Assembly (NCBI GenBank): GCA_021780285.1
Contig: JAJXZA010000357.1
Span: 1-13,169 of the forward strand
Direction of reading: 5' to 3'
Length of the DNA stretch: 13,169 nt
Source: Planctomycetota bacterium
Lineage (GTDB): Bacteria; Planctomycetota; Phycisphaerae; WQYP01
Shown: in pieces, positions 7,173 to 13,169 of the stretch
Position numbering within the stretch: position 1 is the stretch's first letter
Layout: every line of letters starts with the position of its first letter
Notes under the pieces: model-generated
The model's input: the letters and a program-made list of their open reading frames with translations, nothing else
Database searches by the model: none
Told to the model about the DNA's origin: nothing
Translations under genes and position numbers: made by a program

Positions 7173-7202
7173 TTTCAAGGTAAAACAAACATACCAGCAA
7201 GA

Positions 7203-7231
7203 AGTATAACATTTATTGTTACTTCATCCAA
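7203..7231 (-). promoter_or_regulatory. Promoter of ssrA
   Basis: On the minus strand, TTGGAT (7226-7231), a 17-nt spacer and TATACT (7203-7208) form a near-consensus sigma70-type promoter. The predicted start near 7196 leaves a 5' leader of about 24 nt, to be removed by RNase P at 7172. Confidence 0.75.
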
Positions 7232-7293
7232 GTGACAAGCCAATGCCATTGCCGATGGATCTGCCAATAAATGCGGCGAATGGCCAAATGCCT

Positions 7294-7362
7294 CCCGACC
7301 CTTTTAAAACTCGGGGGTCGGGCGTCTCGCCCGACATGACGTAAAGCGGGCAAGATGCCCGC
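7294..7362. repeat. REP-like palindrome cluster with alternative stems
   Basis: Three stems are packed into 69 bp. CCCGACCC (7294-7301) pairs with GGGTCGGG (7315-7322). GTCGGGCG (7317-7324) pairs with CGCCCGAC (7328-7335) around a TCT loop. GCGGGCA (7346-7352) pairs with TGCCCGC (7356-7362) around AGA. The first two share bases 7317-7322 and cannot form together. The arrangement is typical of dispersed REP/BIME elements mobilised by RAYT transposases; no transposase is present here. Confidence 0.7.
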
Positions 7363-7385
7363 CCCCCCAAGGAAGTGGTTTTCGC

Positions 7386-7431
7386 GCCACGCCGGAAAAA
7401 TTGGCAGACCCTTGCCGATTCCGGGAGTGGC
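7386..7431. repeat. Long imperfect hairpin, 17 paired positions
   Basis: GCCAC (7386-7390) pairs with GTGGC (7427-7431), CCGGAA (7392-7397) with TTCCGG (7419-7424), and TTGGCA (7401-7406) with TGCCGA (7413-7418, one G-U). Small bulges separate the stems, and the loop is GACCCT. It follows the REP-like cluster directly and precedes the aminotransferase promoter. No T-run follows on either strand, so it is not a normal terminator. Confidence 0.55.
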
Positions 7432-7482
7432 CAAAAACGTGGGTATTGCGAATATTGCAGGGCTACCGCGGAGCTTGCTCAT

Positions 7483-7511
7483 TCGACAGCACCACAGCCC
7501 GCCGGTATTAT
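7483..7511 (+). promoter_or_regulatory. Promoter of the aminotransferase gene
   Basis: TCGACA (7483-7488, five of six), a 17-nt spacer and TATTAT (7506-7511, five of six) make a strong sigma70-like promoter. The start near 7518 would give a leader of about 50 nt. Confidence 0.65.
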
Positions 7512-7558
7512 CAGTCTCACTCGCAGCCGTGAACGTTGCAGCGATCAAAATTGAGTAC

Positions 7559-7564
7559 GAAGGA
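7559..7564 (+). promoter_or_regulatory. Ribosome binding site of the aminotransferase gene
   Basis: GAAGGA stands 4 nt before the ATG at 7569. It fixes that start against ATG codons at 7536 and 7599 in the same frame. Confidence 0.75.
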
Positions 7565-7568
7565 ATAC

Positions 7569-8708
7569 ATGGCCAGTTCCACACCTTCAGCGCCAACCAT
7601 GCAGGTCCCGCTTTTGGACCTCAAACAGCAGTATGCCGCGCTCGCGCACGAAATACTTCCCGCCGTCGAGCAAGTGCTTGCATCACAAATGCTTATAAAC
7701 GGGCCGGCAGTGGGCGAGTTTGAAAAGGCCGTCGCGGCCTACGCCCACTGCGCCCAAGCCGTTGGCGTCAGCAGCGGCACCGATGCCCTGTTGTGCGCTC
7801 TGATGGCGCTATGCATCGGCCCGGACGATGAAGTCATTACGTCGCCCTTTACCTTTTTTGCCACCGCCGGCTGTATATGGCGCGTAGGTGCAAAGCCCGT
7901 TTTCGCCGATATAGACCCGCAAACATTTAATATTAATCCGGCCGCCATTGAGGCCGCCGTTACGCCGCGCACACGGGCCATCATGCCGGTGCACCTGTTT
8001 GGTCAAATGGCCGATATGGATGCCATCATGGCCATCGCCCGGCGTCACAATCTCGCCGTTATCGAAGATGCCGCACAGTCTATCGGCGCTACCTACCGCG
8101 GTCGCCAAAGCGGCAGCATCGGCACGGCGGGCTGCTTCAGCTTTTTTCCGTCCAAAAATCTGGGCGGCGCCGGCGACGGCGGCATGATTGTTACCCAAGA
8201 TAACGCTCTCGCCCAGCGCCTTCGCATGTTCCGCAATCATGGCATGGAGCCTAAGTATTATCATGCGTGCATCGGAGGCAACTTTCGGCTTGATACCATT
8301 CAGGCCGCCTATCTGCACATCAAACTCAAACACCTCGACGCCTGGTCGGCAAAGCGCCGTGAGAACGCGGCGCTTTATACAGCGTTGCTCGCCGATTGTC
8401 CCGCCGTGCGCACGCCCATCATTGCGCCCGAAAACGTCAGCATTTTTAATCAGTATGTTATTCGCACCGCAAAGCGCGATGAACTTAAGAACTATCTCGC
8501 CGCGCGGGGCATAGGCACCGAAATATACTACCCCTTGTGTTTGCATCAGCAGGAATGTTTTAAGTTGCTGGGGCACCGCACAGGCGATTTTCCCCTCTCC
8601 GAGCAAGCCGCTGCCGAGGTATTGGCTATTCCCATCTATCCCGAGCTTACCCACCAGCAGATACACTATGTGGCACAGGCTATTAAGCACTTCTTTTCAG
8701 GCCGTTAA
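7569..8708 (+). CDS. DegT/DnrJ/EryC1/StrS family aminotransferase
   Basis: A 379-residue PLP enzyme of fold type I. VPLLDLKQQYA opens the conserved part, and SSGTDAL at 68-74 binds the PLP phosphate. IEDAAQ holds D167 and Q170, which contact the ring. FSFFPSKNLGGAGDGG holds the Schiff-base lysine K196, and GGNFRLDTIQAA (about 236-247) is the usual signature after it. Family members transfer an amino group, generally from glutamate, to nucleotide-linked keto-sugars for O-antigen, capsule, glycoprotein or antibiotic sugars. The sequence looks closest to the WbpE/WlbC/WecE-like sugar enzymes, but no sugar-pathway neighbour is present to give the substrate. It has its own promoter and is followed by accA after 109 nt. 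Confidence 0.93.
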   Translation: MASSTPSAPTMQVPLLDLKQQYAALAHEILPAVEQVLASQMLINGPAVGEFEKAVAAYAHCAQAVGVSSGTDALLCALMALCIGPDDEVITSPFTFFATAGCIWRVGAKPVFADIDPQTFNINPAAIEAAVTPRTRAIMPVHLFGQMADMDAIMAIARRHNLAVIEDAAQSIGATYRGRQSGSIGTAGCFSFFPSKNLGGAGDGGMIVTQDNALAQRLRMFRNHGMEPKYYHACIGGNFRLDTIQAAYLHIKLKHLDAWSAKRRENAALYTALLADCPAVRTPIIAPENVSIFNQYVIRTAKRDELKNYLAARGIGTEIYYPLCLHQQECFKLLGHRTGDFPLSEQAAAEVLAIPIYPELTHQQIHYVAQAIKHFFSGR

Positions 8709-8747
8709 GTGCAGCGGCTTGTGCGCCGCGTTTGCCCTGGCGCTACT

Positions 8748-8775
8748 ATCACAACCCTGTCGCTTCCGTTAAAAT
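8748..8775 (+). promoter_or_regulatory. Possible promoter of accA
   Basis: ATCACA (8748-8753, four of six), a 16-nt spacer and TAAAAT (8770-8775, five of six) lie 43 nt before the accA start. The fit is moderate. Confidence 0.4.
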
Positions 8776-8817
8776 AACCGCCGTTTTAGGTAACTGAACG
8801 TTGCGGGGTGTTAACAC

Positions 8818-9909
8818 ATGGCTAAGCAGGTAAAACGAAAAGCGGCAACCGAACAACCGAGCCATAAATCCGTTGCCGAACCACAAAATCAGGCAGTCGA
8901 ATCAACCTCGGTTGAAGCTGAAACACTTGCCTTGCGTGCCGGCCCGGCCGGCATGGCCTTGGAGTTTGAAAAGCCAATTCTCAAGCTGGAGCGGCAAATA
9001 CTTGACCTGGTACAACTGCAGGAACAAAAAGGGGTTGATTACAATAACGAGATCCGTCAACTTCGCGACAACCTCACCAGCCTGCTCAAAAAAACCTACC
9101 AAAACCTCACCGCCTGGGAAACGGTGCAGGTGGCCCGTCATCCGGCCCGCCCGCAAACACGCGATTACATTGACCTGCTCGTTAAAGATTTTGACGAACT
9201 CCATGGCGACCGTAGATTTGGCGATGACCTCGCCATCGTCACCGGCACCGGCCGCATCGCGGGCCATAAAGTTATGCTCGTGGGCCACCACAAGGGCCGC
9301 GATACCCGCGAAAAAATCGCCTGCAATTTCGGTTGTGCCCATCCTGAAGGTTATCGCAAGGCCCTGGCTAAAATGCAGTTTGCCGCCAAGTTCAAACTCC
9401 CCATCGTCACACTTATTGATACGCAGGGCGCTTACCCCGGCATCGGCTCGGAGGAGCGCGGCGTAGCCGAGGCCATCGCTGTTAATTTGCGCGAAATGGC
9501 TCTGCTTCCAACGCCGATTATTTGTATCGTCATTGGTGAGGGCGGCTCCGGCGGGGCACTGGGCATTGGTGTCGGCGATCGGCTGGCGATGATGGAGTTT
9601 GCCTGGTACAGCGTTATTTCACCGGAAGGTTGCAGCGGCATTCTCTGGAAAGGCTCGCAAAATGCACCCGACGCCGCCGAAGCGCTTAAGCTCACAAGCC
9701 GGCATCTTAAATCGCTGGGCGTCATAGATGAAATCATTCGCGAACCGCTCGGCGGAGCCCACCGCAATCCTCGTGCCGCCGCCGACGCCCTTGAGCGTTA
9801 CATTGACCGCACCCTGCGCGAGCTTAAACCGCTTGCCGCCGAAAAATTAACCGATGCCCGCTACGATCGCCTCCGCAAACTTGGTGCCGACGCCATAGAA
9901 GTAGCTTAA
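8818..9909 (+). CDS. accA: Acetyl-CoA carboxylase carboxyltransferase subunit alpha
   Basis: A 363-residue subunit which, with AccD, moves carboxyl from carboxybiotin to acetyl-CoA, giving malonyl-CoA for fatty acid synthesis. The AccA body starts at ALEFEKPILKLERQI (about 47), and a coiled-coil-prone helix follows to about 95. Family signatures are DYIDLLVKDFDELHGDR (116-132), DTQGAYPGIGSEERG (201-215), GEGGSGGALGIGVGDRL (240-256) and SVISPEGCSGILW (265-277). These form the crotonase-type fold and its oxyanion hole. The E. coli protein has 319 residues; the excess here is a hydrophilic N-terminal extension of about 45 residues rich in K, Q, E and S. The ATG at 8818 has GGGG about 9 nt upstream. 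An ATG at residue 46 would give the standard length but has no evident ribosome site. accD and the biotin subunits are not in the window. Confidence 0.97.
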   Translation: MAKQVKRKAATEQPSHKSVAEPQNQAVESTSVEAETLALRAGPAGMALEFEKPILKLERQILDLVQLQEQKGVDYNNEIRQLRDNLTSLLKKTYQNLTAWETVQVARHPARPQTRDYIDLLVKDFDELHGDRRFGDDLAIVTGTGRIAGHKVMLVGHHKGRDTREKIACNFGCAHPEGYRKALAKMQFAAKFKLPIVTLIDTQGAYPGIGSEERGVAEAIAVNLREMALLPTPIICIVIGEGGSGGALGIGVGDRLAMMEFAWYSVISPEGCSGILWKGSQNAPDAAEALKLTSRHLKSLGVIDEIIREPLGGAHRNPRAAADALERYIDRTLRELKPLAAEKLTDARYDRLRKLGADAIEVA

Positions 9910-9911
9910 AA

Positions 9912-9927
9912 CCGCATTCTCATGCGG
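9912..9927 (+). terminator. Hairpin just after accA
   Basis: CCGCAT and ATGCGG pair around TCTC, beginning 2 nt after the accA stop. It lacks a U-tract. In the 44-nt gap between convergent genes it may end transcription or protect mRNA ends from either side. Confidence 0.35.
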
Positions 9928-9953
9928 CTAGCATCGTCGGCCATGTGTACCAA

Positions 9954-12659
9954 TCAGCTTGCCCTGCTCTTACCGCCCGACGTCCCTGCAGGTGTTACCC
10001 CGGACAGCACGCTCGACTTCATCTGGCGGCCGCCGGCCTGCATAATCGCTTTTACCTGCGTGGCCGAGCGGCTCATCTGCATCCGTATGCACCCCAGCCG
10101 CCGCGTGCTCAAGAACGTTAGCGGCCACCGGGCGGCCAGCGCGGCATCCTGTCGGGCTATTGCGCTGGATTCTCCACTGGCAATAAGCGTGCGGCAGCCA
10201 ATGGCTGCAAGTTCAGGCCCAACCAGCTTGTGCAGCCGTCCCGGCCCCGTCAGCAGAACCGTTGCCACGGGCGCTTGGCCCCCAAGCACCTTGGCCAGCC
10301 ACGGCAGTTGTGTTTTGTCGCACACCAGCAGCGATTGGCCGCCGCAGCGCAGGCGCAGCACCAAACTGCGATAGCCTGGCGCACTATGCGGCGGCAGCGA
10401 ACGCGGCGGCCACAAAATCTCACACCTTACATTGTCGGTAAGGCTAAACACATCACCCCGCGCGAAGGCAACAGCTTTAAGCCGCTGCTGTTGGCACATC
10501 TCAAAAAACTGGCCTATGCTGCGCTGCTGGGCCGCTTGCAGTTTGTCAGCCGCACTGCATAGCAGGGCCGTCGCATCATGTTGGCTTGCCAGCGCAATGG
10601 CCGCGGCGGCATGGTTGGCGTCTATCTTAGCGGTCAGCACGGCCTGCAACGGCCACAGCCCGTTATTGCGCAAAAACGCGTTAACCTGCCCGCGCAAAAA
10701 TACCGGCGAACCAAGTGTGCCGGCATTAATTGCAATGGTCGCTCCATCCGGCAGTTGCGCTATAGCACAGTTGCCGCCGCCAACATCCAATACATCTATA
10801 CGTAGCGAGTCCTTAGCCTGTGTAAACGTATACCAGCCCGTCAATACAACCGTGGCGGCAGTTAGGGCCACCAGCGACGTAGCGCGGCTTAACTTAAGCG
10901 GTCGCCGCAACGCCCAAACAGCCATCGCCGCATACAACAGCAGAACAACCCACCAGGCAGGCGAACGCACCACAATGTTGCCGCCGGGCAAGCCGGCCAA
11001 AAAGCCTACGAGCCATATCATCATGTGGCCCACAGGGTACGATACCAGTGCCACTAGTTTGCCCAGCGGCAGCCATACCAGAGCCGCCAGTAACTGCACC
11101 AGCCCAAGAATAAGAGAGGCCGTCACCACTGGCAGCAAGAGCAGTCCGGAAATAATAGCCAGCGGATTCATTTGATTGAAGTGGTACGCCACCAGCGGAA
11201 ACGCAATAACCGAGCCGATGATATTGCACGTAATAATGCCGCAGATGGTGTGCTGCAATCGCAGCAGCCAAAATCCCCATGGCTTGTTGCGGATTCGCGC
11301 GACTTCGCCGGCGCGCAGCAGGTAACGCCCGAAGATAGCCCTGTGACAACGGCCGCCCAGCAGAATAAGTCCTACCGTCACCAAAAAACTCAGTTGAAAG
11401 GGCGGGCTGAATAATTCGGCCGGGTTCAGCAGCAGCACCACAATCGCGGTAAAGGCAAGAATATTTAAAATCTGCACGGGCCGGCCAATCAGCAGTGTTG
11501 CCAGCACCAGCACGGTGGCAAGCGACGCGCGCAGTACCGGCGGGCCGCATGGCGTAATGAGCATATAAGCCAGCACCGCAAAAATGCACACAATGGCCCG
11601 CGGCCTGGGCCTGCGAATAACCAGCCGCAATACCAGCCATATTCCCGCCGCAATAATCACCACATGGAGGCCCGACAGCGCCAGCAGATGCGCCGCTCCG
11701 CTGCGCGAAAACTGCCGCGCAACCTCCCGTATCGCCGGGTCGCGAAACCCCAGAAGCAGTGCGATGGTGTCGAGCGTTTCGCGATTGGCATAAGGCAAAG
11801 CGGTGGCCCGCAGTCGCCGGCGCAGTGCCGCACGCGTAGAGTCAATCCAGCCCGTCAGCGGCCACAGCGATTGCCGCGAGTCAATAATAGTAATTTGATT
11901 GGAGTATTTGGCGGTAATTTGCGCAAAAATCCGTTCAGCGGCAAGGTAGTTGCGGTAGTTAAACTGACCCGGATTGGTAGCCCCCGGCGGTCGCGATAGC
12001 CAACCAACAACCTGCACCTGCTGGTTATTTTTAAGCGCGGGTAAATCACCCGGAACCTGTACCAGCACCTTGCCGCACGCCGGTTGCCAGCGGCCATCAA
12101 TGCGACGCTGCAACATCTCGCCGATAAAAGTGGTTCGCGGCTGAGCAATAGAAAAAAGCGGCCCGCCTGCTTGCGGGCGGCGCAGTTGCGGGCTGGATAT
12201 AATTTCCATACGGGCCGTAATAAGGCTGGCGCCATGGGCCGGCAGCGACAGCGCAATATGGTCCGGCGGCATTTGCCTCTGGTTAAGCTGCCACAGGCTC
12301 ATTGCACCAAAAAAAATCGCCGCCGCCAGCAGCGCCTGCGGCATTAGCGTAAATACACCGCCCAAGCCAAACCGCAGCAGGCGGCAGAGCGCCCAGCCGG
12401 CTAAACACGCAGCGGCGATGCACCACAAAGTAAAAAAATGCCACGAAACCGCAGCGCCCGCACCAATGCCGCCGGCCAGCAGCACTGCCACCGGAACCAG
12501 CGGGTTGCGCGGCCAAAAATACTCCCACATTTGCGCCCGCGTAAACTCCGGCGCCGCCGCCGCAGAACTTGCTGCCGAGGCGGATGATTCCTGCGCAGAC
12601 TGCGCGATAAGCTGTTCCAAAACTGCGCCGCTCCCACAAGAAAAATCGTGCGTGGCCAA
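9954..12659 (-). CDS. comEC: ComEC/Rec2-type DNA uptake channel with degenerate C-terminal domain
   Basis: A 901-residue membrane protein that should pass single-stranded DNA through the inner membrane in natural transformation. A polar Ser/Ala-rich leader is followed by hydrophobic segments at about 53-122 and a soluble DUF4131-like part with an OB-type region (about 145-255, including GQFNYRNYLAAERI). The Competence domain runs from about 296 to 560 with the hallmark SGAAHLLALSGLHVV at 320-334 and many membrane helices. The C-terminal metallo-beta-lactamase-like domain (about 618-860) is altered. The usual LDVGQGDA, IDTG and THxHxDH motifs read LDVGGGNC, INAG and TAKIDANH (676-683), and the later HHGS is absent, so metal binding is probably lost. 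The start is a TTG at 12659, placed 24 nt after a predicted transcription start; an ATG at 12530 is the alternative. No other competence gene is in view. Confidence 0.93.
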   Translation of the reverse strand: MATHDFSCGSGAVLEQLIAQSAQESSASAASSAAAAPEFTRAQMWEYFWPRNPLVPVAVLLAGGIGAGAAVSWHFFTLWCIAAACLAGWALCRLLRFGLGGVFTLMPQALLAAAIFFGAMSLWQLNQRQMPPDHIALSLPAHGASLITARMEIISSPQLRRPQAGGPLFSIAQPRTTFIGEMLQRRIDGRWQPACGKVLVQVPGDLPALKNNQQVQVVGWLSRPPGATNPGQFNYRNYLAAERIFAQITAKYSNQITIIDSRQSLWPLTGWIDSTRAALRRRLRATALPYANRETLDTIALLLGFRDPAIREVARQFSRSGAAHLLALSGLHVVIIAAGIWLVLRLVIRRPRPRAIVCIFAVLAYMLITPCGPPVLRASLATVLVLATLLIGRPVQILNILAFTAIVVLLLNPAELFSPPFQLSFLVTVGLILLGGRCHRAIFGRYLLRAGEVARIRNKPWGFWLLRLQHTICGIITCNIIGSVIAFPLVAYHFNQMNPLAIISGLLLLPVVTASLILGLVQLLAALVWLPLGKLVALVSYPVGHMMIWLVGFLAGLPGGNIVVRSPAWWVVLLLYAAMAVWALRRPLKLSRATSLVALTAATVVLTGWYTFTQAKDSLRIDVLDVGGGNCAIAQLPDGATIAINAGTLGSPVFLRGQVNAFLRNNGLWPLQAVLTAKIDANHAAAAIALASQHDATALLCSAADKLQAAQQRSIGQFFEMCQQQRLKAVAFARGDVFSLTDNVRCEILWPPRSLPPHSAPGYRSLVLRLRCGGQSLLVCDKTQLPWLAKVLGGQAPVATVLLTGPGRLHKLVGPELAAIGCRTLIASGESSAIARQDAALAARWPLTFLSTRRLGCIRMQMSRSATQVKAIMQAGGRQMKSSVLSGVTPAGTSGGKSRAS

Positions 12660-12690
12660 CCGCCGGGCCGATGCCGTAGGATAAGTAAAA

Positions 12691-12696
12691 ATTATA
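12691..12696 (-). promoter_or_regulatory. -10 element of the comEC promoter
   Basis: A perfect TATAAT on the minus strand predicts a start near 12684, just upstream of the TTG at 12659. The -35 region is weak (TTTCTG at 16 nt). Confidence 0.5.
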
Positions 12697-12877
12697 CAGC
12701 TGCAGGAGAAATCAGAAAGACGTTCGTCGAATGCCTGCCGAGCCGCGATAAGTGATGGCTCTTAGCACCGAGCAGGGGCAGCCGGCAGTAGGCGAACATC
12801 AAAAAAAAGCGAAAAGAAAGGTTGTTGTACTGCCAGCGGCCAAAAGTTGAGGCGAAAGTGAACGCCGCCCAACGAGC

Positions 12878-12896
12878 CACGCGGTTAAGCCGCGTG
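12878..12896. repeat. 7-bp inverted repeat, REP-like
   Basis: CACGCGG and CCGCGTG flank TTAAG. The motif GCCACGCGG-TTAAG-CCGCGTGCCAC is of the kind seen as dispersed palindromes in intergenic regions. No T-run follows. Confidence 0.5.
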
Positions 12897-13004
12897 CCAC
12901 GACCGACGCAATTTCATCACTTGCCTGCCTCTTATGGACGGTCAGGTTTCTTCCCTGCCCTTTGCACAAATGCGTCAAGCCCTGCGTCAATCGTAATTTT
13001 TGGC

Positions 13005-13032
13005 CGTGACGGCGCACGAGTGCGCCGTCACG
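13005..13032. repeat. Perfect 13-bp inverted repeat
   Basis: CGTGACGGCGCAC and GTGCGCCGTCACG are exact complements separated only by GA. The stem is very stable. An ATTTTT tract precedes it on the + strand, but neither strand has a T-run after it, so it does not fit an intrinsic terminator. It may be a REP-type element, a protein binding site or a cruciform. Confidence 0.75.
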
Positions 13033-13068
13033 CACGCCTGGCGGTGTATGATTGATAAATTCGGATTA

Positions 13069-13096
13069 TTGACGCTCTCCGGTTGTATGGTAACAT
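13069..13096 (+). promoter_or_regulatory. Promoter for a gene beyond the right edge
   Basis: TTGACG (13069-13074, five of six), a 16-nt spacer and TAACAT (13091-13096, four of six). The start near 13103 would put the ribosome site at 13162-13168 about 60 nt into the leader. Confidence 0.5.
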
Positions 13097-13161
13097 TCAC
13101 ATTGATGGCGGGCGTTGTTGGATGGTCAGGTGATTGTCTAACGGCCAAGCGTCTTAATTGC

Positions 13162-13168
13162 AAAGGAG
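13162..13168 (+). promoter_or_regulatory. Ribosome binding site at the window edge
   Basis: AAAGGAG is close to the ideal anti-16S pairing sequence and ends one base before the window does. A start codon is expected a few bases past the edge on the + strand. Confidence 0.5.
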
Positions 13169-13169
13169 C

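Larger units (their letters stand above)
7232..7568. other. Intergenic region with hairpin cluster
   Basis: No credible gene lies here. The region holds a block of GC-rich palindromes (7294-7431), followed by the promoter and ribosome binding site of the aminotransferase. Translating it gives peptide strings such as AGILPALRHVGRDARPP, familiar as spurious translations of dispersed repeats in Planctomycetota and Verrucomicrobiota. Confidence 0.6.
12660..13169. other. Intergenic region with palindromes at the right edge
   Basis: No supported gene lies in this stretch of about 510 bp. It holds the comEC promoter, two strong inverted repeats (12878-12896 and 13005-13032), a short direct repeat GCGTCAA-GCCCT-GCGTCAA near 12972-12990, a + strand promoter, and a ribosome binding site at the last bases. 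A + strand frame from an ATG at 13048 stays open to the edge and has a hydrophobic N terminus, but its ribosome site is poor. Confidence 0.55.

Noticed and set aside
7219..7596. A 125-codon minus-strand frame covering the region before the aminotransferase
   Set aside because: It runs through the palindromic repeats and the ssrA promoter, has no family motif, and its AGILPALRHVGRDARPP segment is a typical false translation of dispersed repeats.
7809..8690. A 293-codon minus-strand frame opposite the aminotransferase gene
   Set aside because: It is a mirror frame of a high-GC gene. The + strand product has a complete PLP-enzyme motif set, while this one has none.

Overview
The window carries ordinary bacterial chromosomal genes: dinG, accA, comEC and ssrA (tmRNA), together with a secreted beta-helix protein, a carotenoid-type desaturase, a PIN toxin-antitoxin pair and a DegT-family aminotransferase. 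Coding density is high and GC is moderately high. The housekeeping set, a secreted right-handed beta-helix protein, a CrtI-type amine oxidase and GC-rich palindromic repeats that read through as 'AGILPALRHVGRDARPP' fit the Planctomycetota (Phycisphaerae-like) / Verrucomicrobiota group. That assignment is inferred from gene content and recalled repeat motifs, with no alignment done.

Left part (1-2006): a minus-strand beta-helix protein with a signal peptide (205-1434) sits downstream of a very short Lys-rich gene (1580-1648, minus). That short gene has its own ribosome binding site, and a strong intrinsic terminator (1494-1529) separates the two. A roughly 360-bp intergenic region then divides this pair from the divergent + strand desaturase gene (2007-3563). 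The desaturase converges on dinG (3686-5746, minus). Upstream of dinG, on the same strand, lies a two-gene type II toxin-antitoxin module (6305-6520 antitoxin, 5863-6318 PIN toxin) with a good sigma70-like promoter.

Middle (6521-8708): the tmRNA gene ssrA (6800-7172, minus) has the alanine-identity G-U pair, no encoded CCA, a long 21-codon tag frame and a near-consensus promoter. It is followed by a 140-bp block of strong hairpins that looks like a dispersed REP-type repeat cluster. The DegT/DnrJ/EryC1/StrS aminotransferase (7569-8708, +) comes next, with its own promoter and a good Shine-Dalgarno site.

Right part (8709-13169): accA (8818-9909, +), with a non-standard N-terminal extension, converges on a large comEC (9954-12659, minus). 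The DNA-channel domain of ComEC is intact, but its C-terminal metallo-beta-lactamase-like domain has lost the metal-binding histidines. The last 500 bp are intergenic with further palindromes, including a perfect 13-bp inverted repeat. They end in a promoter and an AAAGGAG ribosome binding site, so a + strand gene probably starts just beyond the right edge.

The genes do not form one pathway; each transcription unit is short and mostly independent. No clearly new multi-gene system is visible. The most worthwhile oddities are the ComEC pseudo-enzyme domain, the 22-residue basic protein, the unusual tmRNA tag and the hairpin clusters.
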